A stretch of DNA of 64,000 nt from an uncultured Bacteroidales bacterium. GTDB taxonomy: Bacteria; Bacteroidota; Bacteroidia; Bacteroidales; Bacteroidaceae. The stretch's first letter is position 1, and each line of letters opens with the position of its first letter. The position numbers and the translations under genes were made by a program. Shown in pieces: positions 48,130-58,600 of the stretch. The notes below the pieces were generated by a model that saw only the letters and a program-made list of their open reading frames with translations, made no database searches and was not told where the DNA came from. The stretch lies in the NCBI GenBank assembly GCA_902800305.1, contig CADCDP010000016.1, forward strand, positions 1 through 64,000, given 5' to 3'.

Positions 48130-50027
48130 ACCTTGTACGCTTGCACCTGTCTCATCACTCGGAGGAAATTGCCTCCCCAAATCATCTGAATCTGTTCGTC
48201 GGTATAACGTTCGCGCAACAGCCGACGGGTGAAGTTAATGAGTTCGCTTGCCGAGGCACAACCACGAATGCCACCGTCGCCATCGAAGTCGGTTCCGATG
48301 CCTACATGCTCAATGCCCATCACGTTCACCATGTGGTTGAGGTGCTCGATGGCATCCAAAATACAGACCCCCTCTGCCCTCTGGGCATCTCCCCCTCTAT
48401 GGGGAGACCGTCCGGCTTGTTCCCCACATCCCGCATGGTCACCCTCCCCATAGAGGGGGAGGGTTGGGGAAGGGGTCTGTTTCAGGAAGCCATGATACAG
48501 CGTCACTTGCACCACACCACCAGCCTCAGCAAGGGCACGCATCTGAGCGTCGGTGAGGTTGCGGGGATGGTCACACAGGGCACGAACTGACGAGTGGCTG
48601 CACACGATGGGGGTCTTGCTCAACCGAATGGCATCATAAAAACTTTCTTCGCTGGCATGACTGAGATCTACCATCATGCCCACACGGTTCATCTCTCGGA
48701 TGACCTCTGCTCCGAACGGGCTTATACCGCCATGTGTGTGTTGGCTCTTGGAGGCAGAGTCGCAGATGTCGTTATCGCCGTTGTGGCAGAGGGTCATATA
48801 GACAACACCACGTTTGCGGAACGCCTCCACGTTCTTGATGTCGCGTCCAATGGCATAACCGTTCTCGATGCCCAGCATGACAGCCTTCTTCCCTTGCCGC
48901 TTGAGCCGCCAAAGGTCGTCGGGCGTATAAGCGATGTCCATTGCCGTGCAGTTCTGAGCAGCCATTTCCTCTATCTGGGTCAGAATCTGGTTAGCTTTCG
49001 CTGTGGCGTTCTCCAACGATGCTTCGTCCAATGCTTGTTGGGGGAGATAGGCAACCATAATGGTGGAATCGAGGTGACCTTCCGTCATTTTGTGGAGGTC
49101 AATCAGGATTTTGGGGTCGCGCGAAGCGAAGTTGATGCCTTGGGAGAAGAACATGGGGGTGTCGCAATGGCTGTCGAGGGTGAGGATTTGGGAGTGCAGT
49201 GTCTTTGCCCTCTTGAATTCGGTAGATTCATCGATGAGCCATTGGAAGATGGGGAGCATATCGGCGGAACCACGAAGGATGTAGGTCTCAGGATGCCACT
49301 GGACAGCAAGGATAGACTTAAATTCGTTGCTTTCCACTGCTTCAACCACACCATCAGGACTGATGGCAGCCACCTTTAAGCAGGGAGCGATGTCTTTGCA
49401 AGCTTGGTGGTGGAAGGAGTTGACGGGCAGCTGTGGGTCTTGCTGTTCGCTTTGTTGCGACTGAGTCGCAACAGACTTGACAGGGGGGAAGAGGCTTGCA
49501 AGGATGGAGCCAGGGGTGAGAGCCACAGTATGGGAAGGGTAGCGGCGGTCTTCGTCTTGGCTGTGCTTGATGCGTGTGCCCTCCATCTGAGTGTGGATAT
49601 CTTGATAGTTGGTACCCCCAAGGGCGGCATTGATGGTTTGAATGCCCTTGCAGATGCCCAGCATGGGGATTTGGCGGTCGTAAGCCAAACGTGCTAAGAG
49701 CAACTCTTGGCGGTCGCGCTCGGGGGTGATGCCGTGCAGTTCCTTGATAGGTTCCTCGCCCAACAGCAACGGGTTGATGTCGCCACCTCCGCTAAAGAGG
49801 ATGCCATCGAGACGGTCGAGCAGTTCGCCCAAGCGGTCGGTCTCGAAGAAAGGCGGGATGATGAAGGGGATGCCCCCTGCCTGTAGCACCGACTGATAGT
49901 AGCCTTCAGCCAAGGTGCAAGTCTCATTGGCATAGTTGCCAGTAATGCCAATGACGGGGCGAGGGGAACGAGTAGGGAAATTGCTGTTGATGCGATGGTA
50001 GTCGCTTTTCCAGTTGAAGTGTTCCAT
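48126..50027 (-). CDS. Fusion: C26 gamma-glutamyl hydrolase + M19 dipeptidase
   Basis: A 633-residue two-domain protein. Residues about 20-270 are a class I amidotransferase-like gamma-glutamyl hydrolase (PuuD/peptidase C26): LFSGGGDINPLLL, nucleophile MLGICKGIQTINAALGG and the catalytic His in VQWHPE. Residues about 280-630 are a membrane-dipeptidase (M19) domain: zinc motif LDSHCDTPMFF, IENGYAIG, LCHNGDNDIC, VDLSHASEESF and GIGTDFDGDG. The pair could split a gamma-glutamyl bond and then the released dipeptide, as in glutathione breakdown; that pathway is my inference. Residues about 518-555 (start TPSPTLPLYGEG) are an in-frame palindromic insert absent from the family. No signal peptide is seen. 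Confidence 0.88.
   Translation of the reverse strand: MEHFNWKSDYHRINSNFPTRSPRPVIGITGNYANETCTLAEGYYQSVLQAGGIPFIIPPFFETDRLGELLDRLDGILFSGGGDINPLLLGEEPIKELHGITPERDRQELLLARLAYDRQIPMLGICKGIQTINAALGGTNYQDIHTQMEGTRIKHSQDEDRRYPSHTVALTPGSILASLFPPVKSVATQSQQSEQQDPQLPVNSFHHQACKDIAPCLKVAAISPDGVVEAVESNEFKSILAVQWHPETYILRGSADMLPIFQWLIDESTEFKRAKTLHSQILTLDSHCDTPMFFSQGINFASRDPKILIDLHKMTEGHLDSTIMVAYLPQQALDEASLENATAKANQILTQIEEMAAQNCTAMDIAYTPDDLWRLKRQGKKAVMLGIENGYAIGRDIKNVEAFRKRGVVYMTLCHNGDNDICDSASKSQHTHGGISPFGAEVIREMNRVGMMVDLSHASEESFYDAIRLSKTPIVCSHSSVRALCDHPRNLTDAQMRALAEAGGVVQVTLYHGFLKQTPSPTLPLYGEGDHAGCGEQAGRSPHRGGDAQRAEGVCILDAIEHLNHMVNVMGIEHVGIGTDFDGDGGIRGCASASELINFTRRLLRERYTDEQIQMIWGGNFLRVMRQVQAYKV
48363..48481. 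repeat. Palindromic element E inside coding sequence
   Basis: Outer ends CAGACCCC (48364-48371) and GGGGTCTG (48472-48479) pair. An inner 18-bp block (CTCCCCCTCTATGGGGAG) pairs with its near-complement on the right side, and the centre GGCTTGTTCCCCACATCCCG, CATGGTC partly matches the core of element C. It contributes about 38 residues to the M19 domain without breaking the frame. Confidence 0.8.
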
Positions 50028-50083
50028 GTGGAAAGATTTTAGATGGAGCGGGAAAACCGCTCCACACGAACAGACAATAGTGA

Positions 50084-52273
50084 TTACTTCTTCTTTTTCT
50101 TCTTGTTAAATACATCGTAGAAGGGTTGTGACTCCACTTGTCCTTCGAAGAACTTGGTCCATTCAGCAGCACCTTTGGGGCCTCGTTCTTCGGTGTAGCC
50201 TCGTTCTTCACGTGATGGTTTAGCAGCAGCACCTCGAATGATTCCACTACCCTTCTTGCTCTTCTTTTCTTCTTGGAAAAATTCCTTACGCTCATTACGA
50301 CGCTCACGCCGTCCACCACGGTCACCACGGGCTGTGCGCTCGCCTCTCACAGAACGGAAACGGCCACTATCTTTGCCACCATCCCCTTTCTGTGCGCCAC
50401 GCTGTCCTTCGGCTTGATCCGTCACTTCCACATTCACTTTGCGTCCATCGAAATCGGTACCTTGAAGCACTCGAAGCACAGTTCCTGTTTGCTGCTCAGG
50501 CACTTCGAAGAACGAGAAGTTCTGCATAAGGTCGATGCGTCCCAAGTCGATATGCGCACCTTGTGCCACACGATTGATGAAGCCCATAAAGACCTTCGGG
50601 TTGATGCCATCTTTCTTGCCCAGATTGATGAAAAGACGTGTGTAGCCAGCTTCGGCAGTACGGGAACGGCCTCCACCACGCTCACCTCTGCGCTCCTTAC
50701 GGCCACGCTTTTCGCCATCGAAACTCTTCGTGTTCTTATCGCTGCTTTTCTCGCTGGGCTGAATGATTTCGGGAGCATTCTTGTAGTAGTTGAGGAAAGT
50801 GTTAAACTCCATCGACACCATACGCTTGATGAGGTCTTCCTTTTCCATCATGTCGAACTTGCGATACACTTCGGGGAGGAACGGAGCAATCTCATCTTCA
50901 TCCACTTCCACCTTCTCGATGTCATCTATCACCTTCAGGAGTTGCTTGGCGCAAATCTCCTGTCCTGTGGGCAGAATGCCAGGCACAAACTTCTTCTTGA
51001 TTTGGTTTTCGATGTCGCGCACCTTTCTCTTCTCCTTCACATGGATGATGGAGATGGATGTTCCAGAACGGCCAGCACGGCCAGTACGTCCCGAACGGTG
51101 GGTGTAGCTCTCGATGTCATCAGGCAAACCATAGTTGATGACATGGGTCAGTTCATCCACGTCGAGTCCACGGGCAGCCACGTCGGTAGCTACCAACAAC
51201 TGCACACGATGCTGACGGAACTTCTGCATCGTGAGGTCGCGTTGTGCCTGCGACAACTCGCCATGCAGCGATTCGGCATTGTAGCCATCCTTGATGAGTT
51301 TGTCGGCAATCTCTTGTGTCTCCATACGTGTGCGGCAGAAGATGATAGCATAGATTTCAGGATAGTAGTCGGCCACACGCTTGAGGGCATTGTATTTATC
51401 GCGCGCGGATACCATATAATATATATGGTTCACGTGCTCGGCACCCTCGTTGCGGCTTCCCACCACAATTTCCTTGGCATCGTGGAGGTAGTTCTTCGAA
51501 ATTCGCTCTATCTCTTTGCTCATGGTGGCGGAGAAGAGCAGCGTGTTACGTTCTTCGGGCACTCCGGCGAGGATGGTATCGATGCTCTCCGAGAAACCCA
51601 TGTTGAGCATCTCGTCGGCCTCGTCCAGCACCACGTTCTCTACAGTACCCAGTTTGGCCACCTTGCGCTCCATGAGGTCAACAAGTCGTCCTGGTGTGGC
51701 GACGATGACCTGCACACCTTTCTTCAAGGCACGAATCTGTGGTTCGATGCTGGCACCGCCATACACAGCCAGCACATGCAGCCCTTTGATGTATTTGGAG
51801 TAATCCTTCAGGTCATCAGTAATCTGAAGACACAACTCTCGTGTCGGTGCCATGATGATGGCTTGCACATCCGTTCGGCTGGTGTCAATCTTTTGCAATA
51901 CGGGCAAACCGTATGCAGCCGTTTTGCCCGTGCCCGTTTGGGCAAGTGCCACCACGTCGTTGTTGTGGCCAAGCAAGTAAGGAATCACCTTCTCCTGCAC
52001 AGGCATGGGATTCACGTAACCCATCTCCTTGATGGCCTTCAGGATTTCCCCCGAAACACCCAGTTCCTCGAAAGTCGATTCCGTCTTCAAGAAGGCATCT
52101 ACAGCCTCTGTCTCGTTCGCTTCGTCGGATGATGCGGTTTCTGTCAATGGCTCATTTTCCATCGATGGTTCATTCACTGTCGTTGACAGCTCGCTCTCTG
52201 TGGCGGGCTGCACTTGTTCCATTAAAGACATTTCGTTGTCCATAGTTTCTTGTACGTTTTTATTTTCTTCCAT
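50084..52273 (-). CDS. DEAD-box RNA helicase (DeaD/CsdA-like)
   Basis: A 729-residue helicase. The start at 52273 (MEENKNVQETMDNEMSLMEQ) overlaps the end of the kinase gene by 14 bp. An acidic N-terminal extension of about 70 residues precedes the Q motif (TFEELGVSGEILKAIKEMGY) and Walker A AQTGTGKTAAYG. DEADEMLNMGF, LLFSATM and THRSGRTGRAG follow. The C-terminus has a DbpA-type RNA-binding domain (YTRLFINLGKKDGINPKVFM) and a basic, arginine- and glycine-rich tail. Such helicases remodel ribosomal and messenger RNA, notably in the cold. Two RG-rich stretches suggest extra RNA contacts. Confidence 0.94.
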   Translation of the reverse strand: MEENKNVQETMDNEMSLMEQVQPATESELSTTVNEPSMENEPLTETASSDEANETEAVDAFLKTESTFEELGVSGEILKAIKEMGYVNPMPVQEKVIPYLLGHNNDVVALAQTGTGKTAAYGLPVLQKIDTSRTDVQAIIMAPTRELCLQITDDLKDYSKYIKGLHVLAVYGGASIEPQIRALKKGVQVIVATPGRLVDLMERKVAKLGTVENVVLDEADEMLNMGFSESIDTILAGVPEERNTLLFSATMSKEIERISKNYLHDAKEIVVGSRNEGAEHVNHIYYMVSARDKYNALKRVADYYPEIYAIIFCRTRMETQEIADKLIKDGYNAESLHGELSQAQRDLTMQKFRQHRVQLLVATDVAARGLDVDELTHVINYGLPDDIESYTHRSGRTGRAGRSGTSISIIHVKEKRKVRDIENQIKKKFVPGILPTGQEICAKQLLKVIDDIEKVEVDEDEIAPFLPEVYRKFDMMEKEDLIKRMVSMEFNTFLNYYKNAPEIIQPSEKSSDKNTKSFDGEKRGRKERRGERGGGRSRTAEAGYTRLFINLGKKDGINPKVFMGFINRVAQGAHIDLGRIDLMQNFSFFEVPEQQTGTVLRVLQGTDFDGRKVNVEVTDQAEGQRGAQKGDGGKDSGRFRSVRGERTARGDRGGRRERRNERKEFFQEEKKSKKGSGIIRGAAAKPSREERGYTEERGPKGAAEWTKFFEGQVESQPFYDVFNKKKKKK

Positions 52274-53186
52274 AATTTTTCGCAAATTCTTTACTGATTG
52301 AGTTGTTGAAGCTTTGGCACACTTCGGCGGCAAGGGTTTGTCCGTGGGCAATGATGCGATCCCATTGTTCTTCGCTGATGGTGTCCACATCATCTCGGCC
52401 AATGCCTTCCTGCATCAAGCCAAAAACAATACCGGCATTAAAGTTGTCGCCAGCTCCGATGGTAGATACGGTTTCTATCTTATTGACTGGATATTTCTTG
52501 ATTACGTTGGGGGAAAAGAGACAAATATCGCCTTCGGCATCCGTACACAGCATCTGCTTGCAGTAGAAGGACACCTCTCTTTGATACGCCTTTTCTGGGT
52601 CAGACAAGCGGAACATATTCTGGAAGTCCTCTGTCGAGCCACGCACGATGCTGGCATACTCAAAGTTTTCCAGAATGGTGGAGTAGAGCTTGATGGCTTC
52701 CGAAGCGTGAGTGGAGCGGAAGTTGATGTCGTAGTAGATGAGTGCCTGCTGGCGTGTGGCATAATCAAGAAACTCTTTCACTTTAGTTCTTAGCACGGGA
52801 TTCAGAACGAAATACGAACCCATCATCACGATGTCGTCCTTATACACCGTAGGCCACTCCACATCGAGTCGCGCCTTCGGATAGTCCTTGTAAAAAGAGT
52901 ATTCGGCATCGTTGCGTTCATTGAGATAGGCAAGCGATATGGCTGTACGACCGTCTGCATACATACATACAGCGGAGTCGTCCACACCGTTGTCAACCAT
53001 GAAACGTTTGATGATATGACCCACCTTGTCGTTGCCCGTCTCGGTAATCATCGTTACGGGTACCCCAAGGCGACCTAATGAGATGATGCCGTTGAAAGTA
53101 GAGCCGCCTGGCACCGCTGCCGTGGGCTGCTCATTCTTAAAGATTATGTCGAGGATGGTTTCCCCGATACCTATCACTTTTCGCAT
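52260..53186 (-). CDS. PfkB-family carbohydrate kinase
   Basis: A 308-residue sugar kinase of the ribokinase/fructokinase family. It shows the N-terminal GGSTFNGIISLGRLGVPVTM and TETGNDKVG, the middle signature around YYDINFRSTHA, and the C-terminal ATP/anion-hole motif STIGAGDNFNAGIVFGL with the catalytic Asp. The phosphorylated sugar cannot be told from sequence; fructose or a related ketose is the usual substrate. Co-transcribed with the helicase gene, which it overlaps. Confidence 0.9.
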   Translation of the reverse strand: MRKVIGIGETILDIIFKNEQPTAAVPGGSTFNGIISLGRLGVPVTMITETGNDKVGHIIKRFMVDNGVDDSAVCMYADGRTAISLAYLNERNDAEYSFYKDYPKARLDVEWPTVYKDDIVMMGSYFVLNPVLRTKVKEFLDYATRQQALIYYDINFRSTHASEAIKLYSTILENFEYASIVRGSTEDFQNMFRLSDPEKAYQREVSFYCKQMLCTDAEGDICLFSPNVIKKYPVNKIETVSTIGAGDNFNAGIVFGLMQEGIGRDDVDTISEEQWDRIIAHGQTLAAEVCQSFNNSISKEFAKNYGRK

Positions 53187-53226
53187 GAATCGTCTATTTT
53201 TCTCGCTACCGCAAATGCGTTGATTG

Positions 53227-54480
53227 CTACTTGAAAATCAATGTCGTTAAACTTTTTTCTTCAAACATTTCCCGCGCCACTTCCTGCAAGAGTTGGGGCG
53301 TGAGTTTCTCTAAATGCCGATAAGTGTCCTCTCTTCCCTCGAATTTGTTGTAGTGAAGGTAAGACTTGGCCATGTCGAGCGCGTAGTTCTCGGAATTGTC
53401 ACAAGCCACTCCTATCTGCCCTTTGATTTGCTTCAGTGCCGCATTGAACTGTCTCTCCGTCATAGGATTGTTCATCAGTTTGTCCAGTTCACGCCGCACG
53501 ATGCGCAAGCATGAGTCCACATCCTCGGGGTCGCATCCGAAGTAGATGGCCCAAGTGGAAGTGTCGGTATAGTTCGTCAATGAACTTTCCACCGTGTAAA
53601 CCAACCCACTGTGCTCCCGCAAAGCAACATTGAGGCGTGAGTTCATGCCTGGCCCTCCCAAAATGTTGTTCAGGAAGTAAAGTGCAATGCGTTTGTCATC
53701 CTTTGCCCCGTATGCTGCACGCCCCACCATCACATGAGCCTGATGGGTGCCTCGCTCCTCCGTGTAAGTGCTAGTCTCCCTAGAAAGACTAGAAAGTCTA
53801 GAAAATCTAGATGATCTAGAAAGTCTAGATTGACTAGATAATCTAGATTGACTAGCTATCGCCAGCTTCCCCACCACTCTCTTCACTCGCTCAAATGCCA
53901 CATCGCCATAGAGGAAGAACACCATCTTCTCCGGCAGATAAAGCCTTTTCACAAACCTGAGTGCATCCTCTGTCTTAAACCGCCGCACATTCTCTGCCGT
54001 ACCAAGAATGTCATGCCCGAGGCTATTCCCTTCGTAGATAAGGTCTTCGAAACGGTCGAAGATAAGGTCGGCAGGTGTGTCGTTGTAGCTTTCTATCTCG
54101 TCCACGATGACCTCACACTCCTTGTCCATCTCATGCTGTGGGAAGGTGCTGTGGAACACGATGTCGAAAATCAGTTCTGCCGCACGGTCGAAGTGCTCCT
54201 TCAGAAAGGCGGCATACACCACCGTTTCCTCTTTATTGGTATAGGCATTGAGGTCGCCACCCACCGCCTCCATCCTGTTGATGATGTGCCATGCTTTGCG
54301 CCGTTCTGTCCCTTTGAACATCATGTGTTCGCAGAAGTGCGCCATCCCTTCCTCGCCTTCCTCTTCATCCCTCGTCCCAGCATCGATGCTGATACCACAG
54401 TATGCCACATCGGTCGGCGAAGCAATGTGGATAAGCCTCAACCCGTTCCCAAACTCGTATGTCCTTGCCACCTCAGCCAT
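53227..54480 (-). CDS. M16-family zinc peptidase with in-frame repeat insert
   Basis: A 417-residue cytoplasmic-looking peptidase of the pitrilysin/insulinase family. The inverted zinc motif HFCEHMMF and the downstream Glu in VYAAFLKEHFDRAAELIFDI are present, and the second homologous half starts near HQAHVMVGRAAYG. Between residues about 208 and 235 lies QSRLSSQSRLSRSSRFSR and onward, a Ser/Arg-rich linker encoded by nine 9-bp CTAGANNNN units; relatives do not normally have this. The 9-bp unit keeps the frame, and unit number may vary between strains. It forms a cluster with the chromate transporter genes. Confidence 0.88.
   Translation of the reverse strand: MAEVARTYEFGNGLRLIHIASPTDVAYCGISIDAGTRDEEEGEEGMAHFCEHMMFKGTERRKAWHIINRMEAVGGDLNAYTNKEETVVYAAFLKEHFDRAAELIFDIVFHSTFPQHEMDKECEVIVDEIESYNDTPADLIFDRFEDLIYEGNSLGHDILGTAENVRRFKTEDALRFVKRLYLPEKMVFFLYGDVAFERVKRVVGKLAIASQSRLSSQSRLSRSSRFSRLSSLSRETSTYTEERGTHQAHVMVGRAAYGAKDDKRIALYFLNNILGGPGMNSRLNVALREHSGLVYTVESSLTNYTDTSTWAIYFGCDPEDVDSCLRIVRRELDKLMNNPMTERQFNAALKQIKGQIGVACDNSENYALDMAKSYLHYNKFEGREDTYRHLEKLTPQLLQEVAREMFEEKSLTTLIFK
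53771..53855. repeat. 9-bp CTAGANNNN repeats inside M16 gene
   Basis: Nine consecutive units start every 9 bases from 53771 and end with a last CTAG at 53852-53855. They are internally self-complementary (TCTAGA), so the array can fold on itself. Similar CCTAG repeats occur at 55655-55695 after the purL stop codon. Confidence 0.85.
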
Positions 54481-54535
54481 TGTCTCTCTTGCTCCTTTTC
54501 TATGTCCCCTATCGTCCCTATAGCTCCTATAAAAC

Positions 54536-55108
54536 CTAATAAATCAACAACCCAGCCAATCCACACAGCAGTATCATCAAAATAGGGTGAATCTTATAGA
54601 GCCTTGTGCCCACAAAGGCGAAGAGGAAGATGACCACACTCAGAATGAAGACAAACGGCGATTCCGATGGCGACCCAAAGTTTTCCTTCGACATGAGCAT
54701 CAGAGCCGCTGCCAGCAACAGTCCCACAATGGCAGGACGCAATGTGCCGAAGATGTCGTTCACGAACTTGGCCTTACTGTGCTTGATGAGGAACTTGCTG
54801 ATGCTCACCATCAAGATGAAAGGCAACCAAATGACACTCAACGAAGCCAAGATAGCACCCAACACCGCTGCCCATGTAGGATAGCCCGCATGGATAACAG
54901 CCGTATAACCCGTATAAGTGGCGCAGTTGATGCCAATGGGTCCTGGGGTAGATTGGCTTACAGCCACAATGTCGGTAAACTCGTTCACCGACAACCAATG
55001 GTGCTTGTTCACCACCTCGTCCTGAATGAGCGACAACATGGCATAGCCACCTCCGAAGTTGAAGATGCCTATCTTTGAGAAGACATAGAAGAGTTGTAGA
55101 AAAATCAT
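54536..55108 (-). CDS. Chromate transporter, second half-subunit
   Basis: A 190-residue membrane protein of the CHR family. I start at 55108 (MIFLQLFYVFSKIGIFNFGG), overlapping the stop of the first half by ATGA. Family motifs are FNFGGGYAMLSLIQDEVV, SQSTPGPIGINCATYTGY and the run of membrane helices toward ILLCGLAGLLIY. Split CHR proteins work as pairs of antiparallel halves and export chromate, or perhaps another anion, from the cytoplasm. Physiological substrate unknown. Confidence 0.93.
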   Translation of the reverse strand: MIFLQLFYVFSKIGIFNFGGGYAMLSLIQDEVVNKHHWLSVNEFTDIVAVSQSTPGPIGINCATYTGYTAVIHAGYPTWAAVLGAILASLSVIWLPFILMVSISKFLIKHSKAKFVNDIFGTLRPAIVGLLLAAALMLMSKENFGSPSESPFVFILSVVIFLFAFVGTRLYKIHPILMILLCGLAGLLIY

Positions 55109-55638
55109 TTTGTTACTTGTCCGTATATAAAACCACCGACTCCTGCGGCGAGAATACACCAAATGGGAGAAACACCAAAAGCCACAATCAGCAAAGCACA
55201 AACAATCGGTATCCACCAATTACGCTTGTTCAGTTTCGCCTTCTTCGCCATACTGAAACAAGGCGTAAGGATGAGAGCCACTACACAAGGACGCACACCC
55301 ATGAAGATTTTCTCCACATAAATGTTGCCCTTGAACGCCTGAAAGAATATAGCGATGAGCAGGATGGCGACAATGGAAGGCAATGCAGTGGCCAAAGCCC
55401 CCACAATGCCCCCTTTCACGCCTTTCAGCTTCAAACCCACGTGTGATGCCATGTCGATGGCGAAGAGCCCTGGGGTGCTCTGTGCCACCACCAACGTGTC
55501 CAAAAACTCCTCACGCGAGAGCCAGTGCTTGTTGTCCACCACCTCACGCTCCATCATCTGCACCATGGCATAGCCACCGCCCAGTGTGAAGCTGCCTATC
55601 TTGGCAAAAGTGACGAATATCTCCGTGTAGATGCTCAT
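55105..55638 (-). CDS. Chromate transporter, first half-subunit
   Basis: A 177-residue CHR-family half, first of the pair. It has IGSFTLGGGYAMVQMMEREV, SREEFLDTLVVAQSTPGLFA and a closing PIWCILAAGVGGFIYGQVTK. Five or six membrane segments are visible. The gene pair is translationally coupled (ATGA) and would give a heterodimer. It lies 54 bp after the purL stop codon, with a CCTAG-rich repeat between. Confidence 0.93.
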   Translation of the reverse strand: MSIYTEIFVTFAKIGSFTLGGGYAMVQMMEREVVDNKHWLSREEFLDTLVVAQSTPGLFAIDMASHVGLKLKGVKGGIVGALATALPSIVAILLIAIFFQAFKGNIYVEKIFMGVRPCVVALILTPCFSMAKKAKLNKRNWWIPIVCALLIVAFGVSPIWCILAAGVGGFIYGQVTK

Positions 55639-55692
55639 GCTGCTTCTATTTTGCCTAGTCTTCCTAGATATTCCTAAGATTGCCTAGTTCTC

Positions 55693-58600
55693 CTAGCCTT
55701 TCTTCTCCTCCACCCACTTCCGTGCGTTCACAAATGCCTCAATCCAAGGAGTCACCTCGTCTGCCTTCCGCTCAGCAGGATAGTTTGCCTGTTGCCAAGG
55801 GAAGATGGCACGCTCCAAGTGGGGCATCATCGCCAAATGTCTGCCATCAGCCGAGGCGATACCAGCCACATCGTAAGTGGAGCCGTTCGGGTTGCCTGGA
55901 TAGCCAGAGTAATTATACTTCGCTACAATGCTATATTCGCTTTCAGCCTTGGGCAGACGGAAATTACCTTCTCCGTGCGCTACCCACAAGCCCAACTTGC
56001 TACCGCTCAATGAACCGAACATCACACTCTTGTTCTCTGGAATCTGCAAGGTCACAAACTCACTCTCGAACTTGTGGCTGACATTGTGCAACATCTGTGC
56101 ATAATCCTTCGCATCGGTTACAGCGTGATTGTTGTTGATAAGACCCAATTCCACCATCAACTGGCATCCATTACAGATACCCAGCGACAGCGTGTCCTCT
56201 CTTGCATAGAACGCATCGAGGGCTGCCTTTGCTTTAGGGTTGAAGAGGAAGGCACCAGCCCATCCCTTCGCACTGCCCAACACGTCGGAGTTGGAGAAGC
56301 CACCACAGAACACAATCATGTTGATGTCTTCCAAAGTCTCGCGACCGCTCACAAGGTCGGTCATCATCACGTCCTTCACATCGAAGCCAGCCAGATAGAG
56401 TGAGTAAGCCATTTCGCGCTCACCATTGGTACCCTTCTCACGAATGATAGCCGCCTTGATGCCTGTACGCTCGCGACGGTCGGCACTAATGCCATATTGC
56501 TCCAGTTTTCCCGTGAACGAAGCAGGGAACTTGTGTTCTATCGGTTGCTTCTTATAGTTCTCGAAACGCTCCTTAGCCATACCATTGAACGATTGCTTGG
56601 TGTCGAGGCGATAAGAAGTACTGTACCAGATGTCACGCAGACGGTCGATGTCGAAGTAGCGATTGCGTCCGCCCTTCTTCACCACAATCTGACGTTCCTC
56701 GATGGGTTGACCGATTTCGACGAAGCCCACTCCGGCTTTGTTCAGCAAGTTCTCCACCTCCTTCTTGTCTGCATTCTTCACCTGAATCACCACACCTGGG
56801 TTCTCAGCAAAGAGCAACTTCACAGGGTCGTTTTCGACGATGCCGTTCAGGTTCACCTTGATACCTCCCTTCTGATTGGCGAAAGTCATCTCCAACAGCG
56901 TCGTGATGAGACCACCAGCACTAATGTCGTGACCAGCCAAAAGCAGTTCCTCCTTCACCAACTCCTGCACAGCCAAGAAAGCATCGCGGAAGTATTCTGG
57001 ATTCTTCACGGTCGGCACATCACTTCCCACTTTGCCCAAGCTCTGTGCAAAGGCAGAACCGCCCAACTTCAACGTATCAAACGAGAAGTCGATATGATAG
57101 AACACCGAATCCTTATCGTTTACCATCACTGGGCTAACCACCTTCTTCACATCGCTCACTTCGCCACCAGAAGACACAATCACGGTTCCTGGAGAGATAA
57201 TCTTACTGCCATCGGGATACTTCTGAGTCATTGAAAGTGAATCCTTACCTGTTGGCACGTTCACTTGCAAAGCGCAGCAGAAGTCGCTCAATGCCTGTAC
57301 ACCTTCGTAGAGACGTGCATCCTCACCCTTCTGTGAACGGCAAGGCCACATCCAGTTAGCGGAGAGGCTTACCGAGTCAAGTCCTTCTGCCATCGGTGCC
57401 CAAACGAGGTTGGTCAATGATTCAGCCACAGAAAGCACAGAACCTGCTGCTGGGTCTGCCAAACCTGCCTGTGGTGCGTGACCAATGGCTGTAGCAATAC
57501 CCTTCTCGCCACGATAGTCGAGTGCCACCACACCACAATCGGAGAGTGGCAACTGAATCTCACCCTGACACTGCTGGCGAGCAATCTTACCCGTCACAGA
57601 GCGGTCCACCTTGTTGGTCAACCAGTCCTTACAAGCCACAGCTTCCAGTTGCAGCACATTCTCCAGGTAAGTCTCTATGTCTTTGTAGGAATACGTCACA
57701 TCCTCATACTTGCGCACGACTGTCTCATCCGTCATCACCGTCTTGGGAGAGTGACCAAACATCTGTGCCACATCCAAGTCAAACGGACGGACACCGTCGC
57801 CCTGCTCGAAGGCAAAGTGGGCATCGCCAGTCGTTTCGCCCACCACATACAATGGAGCACGTTCACGCTCGGCAATCTTCCTGACGTGGTCAATGTGTTT
57901 CTCGTCAATGAGAAGACCCATACGCTCCTGACTCTCGTTGGCAATAATTTCCTTTGAAGACAAGGTCTGGTCACCAATCGGCAACTTGGTCATATCGATG
58001 AGACCACCACACTCTTCCACCAACTCAGACAGGCAGTTCACGTGACCTGCTGAACCGTGGTCGTGGATGCTGACCACAGGATTCACCTCTTCCTCACACA
58101 GCGCACGAACGAGGTTGTTGGCGCGTTTCTGCATCTCTGGATTAGCACGTTGCACGGCGTTCAGCTCGATGCCCGACGAATAGCGACCCGTATCGACAGA
58201 AGACACTGAGCCACCACCCAAACCGATGCGGTAGTTGTCACCACCAACCACCACAATCTTGTTGCCCTTCTCAGGCGTACCCTTCAGACAGTCGCGCTTG
58301 GTGCCGTAACCCACGCCACCAGCCAGCATGATAACCTTGTCGTAGCCATACTGCTCCACCACCTTTTCGCCCTCACTGGGGTTTGTGCTTTGCGGTTTTC
58401 CCGCAAAGACCTGCGTCTCCTCATGCTCAAACGTCAGCACCGACCCACAAATCAACGGCTGTCCAAACTTATTACCAAAGTCGCTCGCACCATTCGATGC
58501 CTTAATCAATATCTGCTCAGGTGTCTGATACAGCCATTTGCGGATAGGCAGCACCTCTTCCCAAGGACGGATGTCGCCCTCCTTGTCCGACTTGGTCCAC

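Noticed and set aside
50273..52132. A 619-codon open frame on the plus strand
   Set aside because: It lies opposite the DEAD-box helicase, whose motifs are all present; the plus frame shows none.
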